From: Callipepla californica brunnescens
Taxonomy: Eukaryota > Chordata > Aves > Galliformes > Odontophoridae
Length of the DNA: 64,000 nucleotides
NCBI GenBank assembly: GCA_023055505.1
Contig: JALIRH010000001.1
Span: forward strand, 8,248,467-8,312,466
Reading direction: 5' to 3'
Part shown: positions 35,501 through 46,270 of the stretch, in pieces
How positions within the stretch are numbered: the first letter of the stretch is position 1
Layout of the letters: every line of letters starts with the position of its first letter
Translations under genes and position numbers: made by a program
Notes under the pieces: generated by a model
Database searches by the model: none
The model's input: only the letters and a program-made list of their open reading frames with translations
Told to the model about the DNA's origin: nothing

Positions 35501-38337
35501 TCTATAGCTTTCTATTTTCTTTGTGTCATCAGTTCTTCTTTTTCTTTTACACATCCATCCTTAAGAATCAAATTACATCTTATTGCCAGCTCTCTCTGGA
35601 TGTTGTGTCTGGACTAGTACTGCATTTTTTTTTTCCAGTTTATATATTATTACAGAAAAAGTAGCAAGTAAAACAGAAAAACAGAAACAAATGGTACACA
35701 TGAATCTCAGAATCTTCAAGATATTCTGTGTGTTTACTGTATGGCCTGACCTGAATTCTACATCTTATAACTAATAATGACCTAACATAAGGAATATAGT
35801 GTTTAAAAATTGTTTTTTTGTGCGTGTGTTTGGACACTATCAAAACTGAAATAGCATGTAGTCAGCCTTGAATGAAAATATGTTCACAGATTATCTATAT
35901 TCATAAGGGCAATGTCTCTGCTCATGGATCTCCTACAGGACAGAAAACTCTCAGAGGATAAAGTGGACAGACCAGCTTTAAAAGAGTCAGGATGAGTCCT
36001 AGCAGACTCAGGCAGACAACTGACAAATAAAAATTGACACTTTCAGGGGCACCACAATTATTTTATTCATGGAACATCTGGGAGTGTATGTAGAGTGCAG
36101 CAGCAAAAACAAGAAATGTTAATTGAGAGATCAGCCATGTCTCCCCCTGAGTCACGCTAACAAAAACACTGTAGTCTAGAAACAAAGGCAGAAGGTCAGT
36201 TGAGAGTTTGTGACAGTCTTATTTGTTTCCTCCTCAAGGATTGTATAAATTAAGTGATGATTTTAGTGACTTAGTTGATAATGTTGACAGCAAAATAAAG
36301 TCTTTTAAAATGTAGTAGTGAAACTTCATGAAGAAGACTCAATGTATTTCTTTCATTTGTTTTCTTCTGTGGTTTTTGCTGGAACTCAGGATGATAGATC
36401 TCCCTATTTTTTTTACTTGCAAATGTAAATAAATCTAGAAAATCCATAGGTAATCAGTAGGGAGTAAACATTATTGAAAAATCTCATTAGTCAGTAGAAG
36501 TTTTCCTGGTGATTTCAATAGGAACAAACATCTAATGGCTTTTTACTTTTTTTTTTATTTTCAGATATGTCTTGCAGAATGTAAATATTTTTCTTCTACT
36601 CTGAAATAATTTTGAGTTCTGTAGCATTTGACATTTTCTGATTTTATAGGGAAAAAATGTCTACCTTTCTTGCATAAGACAAAAAAACTGAAAGCCATTC
36701 TCCTCTGATGTTATTAATAACTTCTATCCTAAGCCAGTGTAAGGGCACTATTCTTCCTAAAAAGCAGCATGTTTGCATTCATCTTTTAGACAGAGGTTCA
36801 GATTAAAATATTCAGTCTGTTTAATCTGAAGTAAGCACTGAACTAAAAGTTCTTGTCTGAAATTTACTGTAATAATGTCAAAAGATTTTAATATAATCTT
36901 TCTTTAAACTGCTCTTCTGGACATGGAAATTTCAGTAAACAAATAATGATTAGAAGATCTTCCTGAAGAATTCAATTATTTATTGAGAGTGGAACAACTG
37001 CAACAGTAGAAATTCCACAAAATAGAATATCCTGTAAGTCATTTGGCCATATTTGCAAAATAAAACTTTATCTCAGGCAAACAGTCAAACAAAGATGGAA
37101 TTTGAAATTTGCTTACATACCTCCAAATGTTTCCAATGTGTTTGCTGAAAAACACTCATGAGAATTCGGGTAAAATCATAGATTAGGAATCTCACATTTG
37201 AGTCTTACAGTTGGTGTTATTATTGCACTTGGAATCATAAGCTAGTCAAGTAGGCTCAGAGTTTTATGTCTCAGTTTCTCAGTTTGCAAATCTGAGTCAG
37301 TAATAGCAACTACCTTTATAGAATGTGTTGAGATCTCTACATTTAATCACTGATTTTTTTTTAACGAGTTGTACTTCTGCAGAGTGTATCAAACCTAATA
37401 TTTGTAGGTGTTCCACAATTGTAGATATGTAGATGTTAATCTGACACACTCAAATGTAATGATCATATATTTCTCTTACAAAATAACAAACCTTTGTAAT
37501 TGAGATAAAGAAAAGACTGAGGTAAACAATCCCGTTCTCCTACCAACCCTTCTAGTTTACTATTTTGCTTAAACTTTGCATTCTATTTATTTATTTAATA
37601 TTGTCCAGAAGGGACCCCCAGGCACAAAAGCATGAGTGATACCCATTCAAGAAGTGCAGTTTCTTTGTTTTGTTCCACTATTTCATTTGCCATTTGTTTC
37701 ATTTCACATACTCATCCAGATGGTTATAGACATTCTGTCATGATTTCTTTCTCCTTGGAGGCCTTGCTAACTGAAACAAGAAGGAAAGTTCAAAATGCAC
37801 AATATTACCCGAAGAACCAAAGACAGTTCTTTGGTATTTACTTTCCTCCATGAACACATGCATCTAAGGGCAGATTAAAATTCTATATACCAATGATGTC
37901 TCAGAAATATAATGCAAATACATCTTCAATTGCCTTCTGCCTTCGGTAGACACATGAGAATTAAAGTATATGTAATTACAGCATTGTCCTAACTTCATCT
38001 GGTATGTAATTAGTTTTCTGCATAGTAGTTGACATGGTACTGCGATTCAGATTTATGAAGAAAATGATATTGATAACACACCAAAGTTTTATTCATCGCT
38101 GAGCATTGCTTGCACTAATTCAAGGACTTCTCAGGATCTTGTGCTGCACTGATAGTGAAGAATCTGGGGTGCTCAAGAAGCTGAGAAATACACAAACAAG
38201 ACAACTAGCCCAAACTGGCCAAAGGGATATTTCATAATATACTGCATCATGCAGGGGGACTGCAGCTGCTTGGGACTGGCTGGTAATATGTTGGCTGCTG
38301 ATAAGCAATTATGTCATGCATCACTCATTTTTTATAG
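32566..38337. other. AT-rich intergenic DNA, no gene seen
   Basis: Almost 6 kb without a recognised transposable element. It holds A-rich patches at 32839-32852 and 32918-32926, T runs near 33674 and 35625, and a (TAA)n tract at 34289-34311. The open frames (up to 73 codons) carry no domain. Candidate territory for conserved noncoding elements, but I cannot identify one. Confidence 0.5.
34289..34311. repeat. (TAA)n microsatellite
   Basis: About 7-8 perfect TAA units. Confidence 0.93.
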
Positions 38338-38554
38338 TCTTTTCCTCCCTCCCTCCCTCCCTCCCTCCCTCCCTCCCTCCCTCCCTCCCTCCCTCCCTCC
38401 CTCCCTCCCTCCCTCCCTCCCTCCCTCCCTCCCTTCCTTCCTTCCTTCCTTCCTTCCTTCCTTCCTTCCTTCCTTCCTTCCTTCCTTCCTTCCTTCCTTC
38501 CTTCCTTCCTTCCTTCCTTCCTTCCTTCCTTCCTTCTTCTTCCTTTCTTCCTTC
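38338..38554. repeat. Pure pyrimidine tract: (CCCT)22 then (TTCC)~25
   Basis: A 217-nt stretch with no purine on the plus strand. From 38347 to 38434 there are 22 perfect CCCT units; from 38435 to about 38533 there are about 25 TTCC units, then a degenerate TTC-rich end. The minus strand is (AGGG)n and (GGAA)n, so it can form G-quadruplex and triplex (H-DNA) structures. Long open frames here in several phases (Pro-Ser-Leu and Gly-Arg-Glu repeats) are artefacts. Confidence 0.99.
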
Positions 38555-38694
38555 GTTTCTTCTTTTCTTTCTTTCTGAGTTTCTTCTCTTCTTTCTTTTT
38601 GCATTACTTTCTGCATTTTTCTCCCTTTATCTTCTTATTAAGCCACCCTTTAAGGTTTATTTATTTATTTATTTTCCAGTTTTCTTCACAATAG

Positions 38695-38759
38695 CCTTGT
38701 GAGAGGAGTGAGTTAACAACTGTGTGGTTCTTAGCTGCCTGCTGGTTTAAACCCCGACA
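38695..38759 (+). mobile_element. 3' end fragment of an avian ERV LTR
   Basis: The sequence GTGAGAGGAGTGAGTTAACA then ACTGTGTGGTTCTTAGCTGC and CTGCTGGTTTAAACCCCGACA corresponds to the U5 end of the same LTR family as the solo LTR at 29372-29868, here on the plus strand. Only about 65 bp are recognisable; upstream is a TTTA repeat (38657-38676) and the pyrimidine tract, so the rest of the LTR has been lost or replaced by repeat expansion. Confidence 0.65.
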
Positions 38760-40149
38760 ACCACATATACAGTACTGCATTTCTTCCTTATCCAATTATT
38801 TCTTGATCATGTTGTTTGAATAGACCAGGGCTATTCCCAGTATGCATTCTGTGTGTGGCTTCCTTGTTGTGGATGCTAAGTATGTATGGCACTATGAAAT
38901 ATCATTTCATTCCTAATTGTCTTGGTGCAAAAGAACATTTGTCTTTTTTTAATACATTAGTGTAGACATAAACATACATTCTCATTCATTTCAGCAGGAA
39001 CCCACATAAATGTGTCAGCAGTAAAGAGGAGTTTTTGCAGAACCAGAGCCAAAACTTATATATTTGCTAAAATTATTCTCAACAAATTGTTCAATTAATG
39101 GTGGTTAATACTCTTCAAACGCAGTATTTAATGAACAGTATTAATTAGGTATATTTGCATATAAAGTGAGTTATTTTAAATTACTAATTCAGCGAAGGAA
39201 AGAAAGCTTCCCTATATAATATATCTGGTGTGAAAAATGTTCCCTTGGCTTTTATGGTAACCATTTCTCCTGCTTCAGTACTTCATCCACATGCCAACAT
39301 TGCTATGAACTGGAAGTAGTCCCATCACAGGTAATTAGCTGGCCATTGATTCAGCTCAATCCTCTTATCAGACTTAATTTGCTTTTTGCAGCAATTTGTC
39401 TCACAGCTGTAATAGGTATCATCAGGTATATAGTTTAAGAACAAGTCACGAGAGATATTTTGATGATGTTTGTCTGTGTGAGTGAAGTTTAAACCACTCC
39501 TAACTTCTTTTTCCAACAGCAGAGTTAATAAAATGTGTCCACACTGCAGATATACCAGAGCACAGCCTGAAGATATGAAGGCTAAGATGATGATGATCTG
39601 AAGGCTAAGATGCAAACATCCATTTATTTTCTTCTGAGGATGTTATTGATACAGTGCAAAATGCTGAGAGTTGAAACATTGCAACTCTAAACCCTGTAAT
39701 ATTTGGATGTCAGAGGCTTTAAATTTAAAGTTGAGCCTTTAGATATAAAGCAGAAAAGAAGATATCTTTTTCAGAATGCATATGTAAAATCAAAGAAACC
39801 CAGTTAAATTGTTTCCCTTTACAGCAATCCAAAATATTGTTATTCCACATTGAATGAAGTATAAATGAAATGAAGTATAAGTAGATCAATGAAATCTACC
39901 AGTCATATTTCAAAACGAACCTTCAGAACCTGATTCATGCATCTACCTGCACTCTGCTTAGTTTTACTTCCCTCCTGTCTTTCCACTTTCCATACTTCAC
40001 TCCTTTATTCACTCCTTCTTCCATCCTTTCCTTCTTTCTTTCCATTCTCCTCCACTGTTTCTTACTTCACTTTGATTTAGTTTACTTTCTTCTTTTTGAT
40101 CTTGAATCAAATAGAAAACCTCTAAGTTGTCTGGGGGGGGGCTCCTCCA
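38760..40149. other. Intergenic DNA, no gene seen
   Basis: AT-rich DNA. Two small direct duplications are visible: a GAAGGCTAAGATG unit at about 39577 and 39600, and ATGAAGTATAA at about 39854 and 39870. A G9 run lies at 40133-40141, just before CR1 sequence starts. Confidence 0.55.
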
Positions 40150-40175
40150 AGAAGGTAACATGGCCAGTAGCTCAG

Positions 40176-40505
40176 TTGAATTTCATCTGCACAAATATAC
40201 ATAACATGGGAAATAAACAGGAGGAAACTATGATCTCGTTAGAAAACTATAACCTCAGTACTACCACAGAAACATGGTGGGATGAACTGCATGACTGGGA
40301 CACTACAATTGAGAACAAGCTGCAAGCAATCCGAGAAACTCTTCGGAGTCTATTGAAGAAGTCTTCCTGGTGCAGGTGTTGGACAGACAAACCAGAGGTG
40401 TTGTACTATTTGTCCTGGTGCTCATCAGTGCAGAGGAGACCATTAGAGAGGTTAAGATTGGTGGCAGTCTGGGCTGTAGAGACTATGCTCTGGTCAAGTT
40501 CATGA
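40176..40505 (+). pseudogene. CR1 endonuclease fragment with internal deletion
   Basis: The first ~45 codons are endonuclease: NIHNMGNKQEE, then TTTETWWDELHDWDTTIE, which includes the conserved Glu of the TET(W)W motif. The sequence then jumps across roughly the middle of the domain to the codons around 'LDKPTRG', and the frame is lost after about residue 65; the later part reads the family protein in another frame. There, near 40476-40500, the conserved catalytic 'SDH' has become RDY. It cannot nick DNA. Confidence 0.8.
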
Positions 40506-40545
40506 TCTTAAGGAATATGGGCCTGGCAAAAGGGAAGTCAAGACC

Positions 40546-40749
40546 ATGACGTTCACAAGAGAGAATGTTCATCTGTGTAAGGAATTACTGGATGGTGTTC
40601 CCTGGGAAATTGTCCTCACTAGCATTGGATTGGAACAGATCTGTGTCATTAAAGACAGTAGTGCCACAGAAGTGCCTTTTCTGAGGGCACAAGAGCTCTC
40701 CATCCCCCAGCATAAGAAATCAAGCGAAGAAAGCAGGAAACTGGCATGA
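40546..40749 (+). pseudogene. CR1 ORF2 linker fragment
   Basis: A 67-codon stretch from the region between endonuclease and reverse transcriptase. Landmarks are CKELLDGVPWEIVL and LRAQELSIPQHKKSSEESRK, which match the family's 'ELLDxIPWE' and 'AQExxIPxxxK' blocks. It is followed by a TGA and continues recognisably (LSKDLLVKLKDKKENQTQKW) in the same frame. Confidence 0.8.
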
Positions 40750-41820
40750 CTGAGCAAGGACTTGCTGGTCAAACTGAAGGATAAGAAGGAAAATCAAACA
40801 CAAAAGTGGAAGCAGGGATAGGTGGCCTAGGAAGAACATAGGGATGCAGTCTGGGCAAGCAGACATGGAATCAGAAAAGCCAAGACACAAACAAAATTGA
40901 AATTCCAAGGGATGTGGAAAAAAAAAAAAAAAGCTATTTTATAGGTACATTGTTCAGGAAAAAACAAACAAACAAACAAACAAAAAACAACAAAAACAAG
41001 CAAAGGAGAGTGTATCCCCTCTGATAAGTGAGAAGGGAGAACTGGCTTCAACAGACATGGAAGAAACTGAAATACTCAGAGTTTTTTGCTTCAATCTTCT
41101 CTGGCTGTCAGGCTTCCTAGACATCTTGTGTCCCTGAACTTTTAAGTGGGGGTTGAGGAAGCAACATTTCTTCCACTGGGAGCAGAGGAATTCAGAGACG
41201 TCCTCATGAAGCTGTACAAGTCTATAGGGCTGTATAACAAACATCTCAGAGCTCTGAAGTAACTGGCTGATGTGGTGTCCAAGCCACATTCCATCATATT
41301 TGAAAAGTCATGGCTATCAGGCAAAGTACTCAGTGACTAGAAAAAAGAAAACATCACTCCAATTTTTAAGAGGGGGAGAAAGTATGACCCATGGAACTAC
41401 AGGCTGGTGGGCCATAAATCTGTTCCTTAGAAGATCATAGAGCAGATCTTCCTGGAAACTACGCCAAAGTACAGGGAAGACAAGGAAGTGATCCAAAACA
41501 GCCAGCATGATTTCACCAAGGGCAGATTGTGCCTGACCAATCTGGTGGCCTTCTATAATGGGGTGAGGTGTCTGCCTGGAATTGTGCAAAGCCTTTGACA
41601 TGGTCTGGATCACATCCTTATCTTAAATTGGAGAAACAGGGATTCATAAACTGGGCTATTTGGTGGCAAAATAATTGTTTGGAAGCTGCAGCCAGAGGGT
41701 TGTGGTCAATGGCCCTATGTCCAGGTAGAGGCTGGTGGTGAGTAGTGTTACCAAGAAGTCCATCTTGGGACTAGTGCTCATCAGTCTATTCACCTGGATA
41801 GTGGGATCAAGTGTACGCTC

Positions 41821-42036
41821 ATGAATTTTGCTGACTACACCAAGCTGAGTGGTGCAGTTGATACAACAAAGGGAGAGGATGGCATCCAAAGGGACCTGGG
41901 CAGTCTTGAGAAGTGGGCCCACATGAACCAAATGAGGATCAACAAGGCCAAGTGTAAGATGTTGCACATACACTGGGGAGAAGAGCTTACTGGGAGCAGT
42001 TCTGTGGAGAATGACTTTGGGGTCCTTGTGGATTAA
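41821..42036 (+). pseudogene. CR1 reverse transcriptase palm fragment with altered active site
   Basis: The fragment covers the catalytic palm: [17 protein letters not shown], then [20 protein letters not shown] and [10 protein letters not shown]. The family's motif C is FADDTKL; here the second Asp has become Tyr (TAC), which by itself would abolish polymerase activity. The frame ends at a stop where the family reads 'DEKL'. Confidence 0.85.
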
Positions 42037-42660
42037 AAACAAGACATGAATATGGTTCATGCACTTACAGTTCAGAAGCACAAATTTATTTTGGTCTGCA
42101 TCAAAAAAGGGTAGCCTGTGCGGTGGGACAGGTGATTATCTCTACTTTGTCCTTGTAAGGCCCCATCTGGAGTACTGAATCTGGGCCTGGGGCCTTCAAA
42201 ATAAGAAAGACAGAGCTGTTGCTGCAGGTGCAGAGGAGGGCCATGAACGTGATCAGAGGGCTGGAATACCTCTCATGTAGTGAAGTCGGGGGAGCTGGAT
42301 TTGTTCAGCATGGAGAAGAGAAGACCCCAGGAAGACCATGTTGCAGCCTTCTTGTACCTATTGGAAGATCAAAAGCAGGAGGAAGACCAACTTTTTGCAT
42401 GAGGAGCAAGGGGAGCAGTTTTAAACTAAAAAAATTGAGATTTCAGATTAGATGTTAGGGGGAAATTTTTTTACTCAGAATGTGGTGAGGTACTAAAATT
42501 GGTTGCCAGAGAAATTGTTATTGTCTATCCCCAAAGGTGTACTAGGCCGGGTTATATGGGGCCCTGGGCAGCTTGGTCTAGTTGGTGGTTCCAACAGCGT
42601 GCTTGGAACTAGATAATCTTTGAGGCGCTTTCCAAACCAAACCATTCTATTATTCTATGA

Positions 42661-43892
42661 AAATAGAATAACTGAAGAAGAAATTTTTGCTCTTTTTAAT
42701 TTTTTATTATTTTTAATGTATTTTTGTCTGTGGATAATTTTGTTCAAGGAGTAGTAGAACACATTTCTGCTGTAAGGTCTCTATTGTCTCATTATCAGCT
42801 GTTAGTAGTGATGTCTCAGTTATGAAAAAGACTGTAATCAGCCCAAATAATTCCTAGATAGAAGTTATTATTTTAGGAAAGTATCTATAAGCAGTTGGAT
42901 ATTGATATAATTTTAAAGCATTTCATTCTAGTGTAAAATGAAAGACAAAGTATTTCCACATTCCAAATGATATAGAGTTTTATTTCTATAATCCAAGCAC
43001 AGTTTCATGTGCTCTCTCAAAATGCAATGAGCCAGACTTTTCAGTGGTACAAACTGATGTAGCTACTGTAAAGTTATATTTTGTTCAAATAAGGTTTAAG
43101 AAATTGATAAAGAAAACCAAACAATTAGGCAAAATGAGTAAAAATAAAACCGATATTTTGATGACACTTGTGCATTCATTCCTATTTCATCTTTTCCAAC
43201 GTAAATTACAAGGCGTACAACAAAAAACTAACATTGCGTTTTGAACCATACACTGAGCATATTTTACAATCTGTGGAGTACGTTTAACAATTCTTGGAAG
43301 CCATCCAAACTCTTATAAAAATTGATACGTCTCTCATTAGCATTTTGAAGATGTCAGCCATTTTTATATAGGGTTATAGAAAGTAATGTGCCAAGGGAAA
43401 TAGTTGTTTTACTGCTGTGTGTCAGAACAAACATGATTAACATTGTGCCATATGTATGTCCTCATGAACTCCCACGAGGGACTGGATAACTAGGCCTTGT
43501 AGTCAATTACTGAAATTGAAAGTGCTTTGTACCTCAGTTTTCTGTGCATCAACAGTTTGTATGTAGGGTCATTAGGAATACTGCTTGTGAATGCTTGCGT
43601 GCAGAGTTGCTGATGCAAATTTTTATTACTTTTTTTTATTAAAGATCTAAGAGAGAGATAATTCATGTGAAAAGTCATTAAAAATGAGCACAATATTAAA
43701 ACAACAAACAAAGAAAAGCAAACCACCAAAAGAAAAAAAAAAAAGGAAGAAAATGAAGTTCTGTAAAGAAGCATCTTGTATTGATATGTATTACTTCTGC
43801 TCTTGCAGCTTGGGTTATTTCATAGTTATTTCAATTGTTTTAAATAGAGGATGATGGCATCAACATATTCCTTATATTTTTACTGCCATTTG
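42661..43892. other. Intergenic spacer between two CR1 tails
   Basis: About 1.2 kb of AT-rich DNA between the 3' ends of the plus-strand CR1 (42660) and the minus-strand CR1 (43893). Nothing recognisable is present apart from an A-rich patch at 43733-43744. Confidence 0.55.
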
Positions 43893-44438
43893 TAGAATCA
43901 CAGAACCTTTTGTGTTGGAAGGAACTTTTAAAGGTCCCTTTTAAGTTCAACTGCCTTGCAATGAACAAGAGCTTCTAGGGCTAGGTTGGGTTGCTCAGAG
44001 CCTGGTCCAGCCTGAGCTTGAATGACTCAAGAGACTGGACTTCACATGTCTCTGGGCAACCAGTTCCAGTCTCACCACTATTGTAAAAAAACTTCCTCCC
44101 CATATCCAAACTAAATCTACCCTCTTATTTAAACCAGTTTCCCTTGTCCTATCCCAGCAGACTCTACTGAAGAGTCAATCCACTATTTTCTTACAGCTTC
44201 CCTTTAGACACTGAAAGGCTGCTAACAGGTTACCTCAGAACCTTCTCTTCTCCAGGCTGAACAGCCCCAGCTCTTCCAGCCTATCTTCACAGAGGTGTTC
44301 CATCCTTTGGATCATTTTTTGGCCCTCCTCTGAATGCACTCCAACAGCTCTGTCTCTCCTATACTGAGGACTCCACATCTGGACAAAGTACTCCATGTGA
44401 GGACTCACCAGCACAGACTAGAGAAACAGGATAGTCTC

Positions 44439-44663
44439 TTATAACCTGCTGGCCATGTTTCTTTTGATGCAGCCCAGGATACAGTTGGCTTTCTGGGCTG
44501 TGAGGGTGCATTGCTGGCTCACATTCAGCTTTCCATTTATCTGTACCTCCAAGTCCTTTTCAACAGGGCTGTACTGAATCCCTATATCCTCCAGCTTGTA
44601 ATGATAGTGGAGGTTGCTGCGATCCAGGTGCAAGACCTTGCACTTGGATTTGTTGAACCTCAT
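44439..44663 (-). pseudogene. CR1 reverse transcriptase, post-catalytic fragment
   Basis: Seventy-five codons located just after motif C: MRFNKSKCKVLHLDRSNLHY, then YSPVEKDLEVQINGKLNVSQ and TAQKANCILGCIKRNMASRL. These match the family blocks 'KFNKxKCKVLHLGR', 'EKDLGVLVDxKLxMSQQ' and 'KANxILGCIKR'. The frame is good apart from substitutions, and ends with a stop. Confidence 0.85.
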
Positions 44664-44923
44664 GAGGTATCACCTGTGCCCACTGCTAGAGCCTAACTAT
44701 GTCTCTCTGGATGGCATCCCATTCCTCAGGCACCACACAGCTTGGTATCAACCCCAAATTTACTGAGGATGGATTCGATTCCACTGTTGATGTCATTGAT
44801 GAAGATATTAAAGAGAATCAGTCCCAGAACTGACTCCTTGGGGGACACCAGTTGTCACTGATCTCAGTCTGGACATTGAGCCATTGACCACCAGTCTCTG
44901 GGAATGATCTCACAACCAGGCTC

Positions 44924-45205
44924 TCATCCATCATACAGCCCACTCATCAAGTCCATATCTTTCCAATTTGAGAGAAGGGTGTTATGGAGGACAGTGTCAA
45001 AGGCCTTCCTTAAGTCCAGATAAATTATGTAAATGGCTCTTCCCTTGTCCATTGATGCAGTTACACCATTAAAGAAGGTCACTAGGTTTGTCAGGTAAGA
45101 CTTGCCCTTGGTGAAGTCATGATGGCTTTCTTGTATCACCTCTTTCTCTTCCATGTGCCTTAGCATACCTTCCAGGAGGATTTGTTCCATGATCTTCCTC
45201 AACAC
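44924..45205 (-). pseudogene. CR1 reverse transcriptase, finger/palm fragment
   Basis: Ninety-three codons spanning the early palm: [40 protein letters not shown] and [20 protein letters not shown]. The motif A aspartates (YLD and AFD) are retained. After about residue 80 the frame is lost ([14 protein letters not shown] reads family sequence imperfectly). Motif C is not in this frame, and the template ends upstream at the 5' truncation. Confidence 0.85.
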
Positions 45206-46248
45206 AGAAAAGAAGCTGACAGGTCAGTAGTTTCCTTGGTTTCTCTTTCTACCCTTCTTAAAAATGGCTGTGATGTTGCCTTTTTTCCAGACACCAGAGT
45301 CTTCATCTGACTGACATGACTTTTAAAAATGTCACTAAGAGTGGCTTGGTAACTTCAGCAGACAATTCTTCTCTACCAACTGCATAGATTCTGTCTGATG
45401 ACTAGTAACAGTGAATATTAATTGTGAGATTCAATGTTAGTTCATAACTTGTGCAGCAGAAAGTGTTTTAGAAAAGTACACTGAACTTTTCAGAAATTTT
45501 TTGTTGACTCCTTTCCCTTAATGTTTTCTGCAAAAACTACCCACAAATCTACAGGCATCAAGATGATTTGCTCAGTATTCTTCTAAACACTACAGTAAGA
45601 GCAGACAGGAGCCTGCTTATGACAGTCCCAAGATAACAGGATACAAACTATGTGAAAGTGTTGTAACGGAGTCTGAATGAGTAAGTGCTGCTGGGAAGAA
45701 ATATTAGTAGTTCAAATGCCTTGACATGATAACTAAAGGTTTTCCCATTTTAGCCAACTCAGAATGACAAGAGGGATGAACTCACTTTTTCTTAGACAGT
45801 ATGTCTCTCTAAAAAAACACTTATTTGAGGCAAGACTATGGATTGGTTTACGTGGGTTATTTTCTGTACAAAATCAAAAGTATTTACTCAAATCATATAA
45901 AGCTTTAATTACACTGAAATTCATACTGAACAGTTTCAGAGGATTAACACACTCTCTACAGATTGATGTACTATCCACCCATCACTGCAACACCTGACAC
46001 GTGACAGAACATGTGGGTAGCATCTACTGCAGCTTTCAAACCAAGTGCTTGCCTGTCTGAAATTTGGACATCACCTTAGTGGTATTCATCTGAAACAAAC
46101 TGCTGCTTTACATACTAGGAAAAATCAGTCTCTTGCATATTTAGAACCCAAGCATGTACAGATATGAATAGGTGTGTGGAAATGTATGCTCAGGCATTTA
46201 TGAAATTTACCTGTTTTTGTTTATTTACTTATTTATTTTGAATGCTGC

Positions 46249-46270
46249 AAAAAAAAAAAAAAAAAAAAAA
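46249..46270. repeat. (A)22 homopolymer
   Basis: Uninterrupted A run with no element body recognised on its 5' side. It is preceded by a short (TTTA)n patch at 46220-46238. Confidence 0.9.

Larger units (their letters stand above)
40150..42660 (+). mobile_element. CR1 LINE, 2.5 kb copy, plus strand
   Basis: The longest CR1 here. It starts inside the ORF2 endonuclease and continues through the linker, reverse transcriptase, C-terminus and 3' UTR, ending with CATTCTATTATTCTATGA at 42660. The domain order is endonuclease (about 40170-40510), linker (40540-40900), reverse transcriptase (about 41000-42040), thumb and C-terminus (42050-42480), and 3' UTR. Many frameshifts and stops, an internal endonuclease deletion near 40315 and a poly-A expansion at 40918-40933 show that it is long dead. 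An (AAAC)n patch is at about 40961-40986. Confidence 0.95.
43893..45402 (-). mobile_element. CR1 LINE, 1.5 kb copy, minus strand
   Basis: Its 3' end is at 43893 (TAGAATCACAGAACC, the reverse of the terminal repeat), and the 5' truncation is at about 45402, in the first part of the reverse transcriptase. The 3' UTR and C-terminus lie at about 43893-44440, and the reverse transcriptase at about 44440-45400. The coding sequence still has stretches of 75-93 open codons, so decay is less than in the 40150 copy. Confidence 0.95.

Noticed and set aside
38249..38702. Long open frames with Pro-Ser-Leu, Ser-Phe-Leu or Gly-Arg-Glu repeats on both strands
   Set aside because: They are translations of the tetranucleotide tract, in which several phases lack stop codons. 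No coding evidence.
41317..42081. 98- and 141-codon minus-strand frames
   Set aside because: Antisense shadows of the plus-strand CR1 reverse transcriptase.
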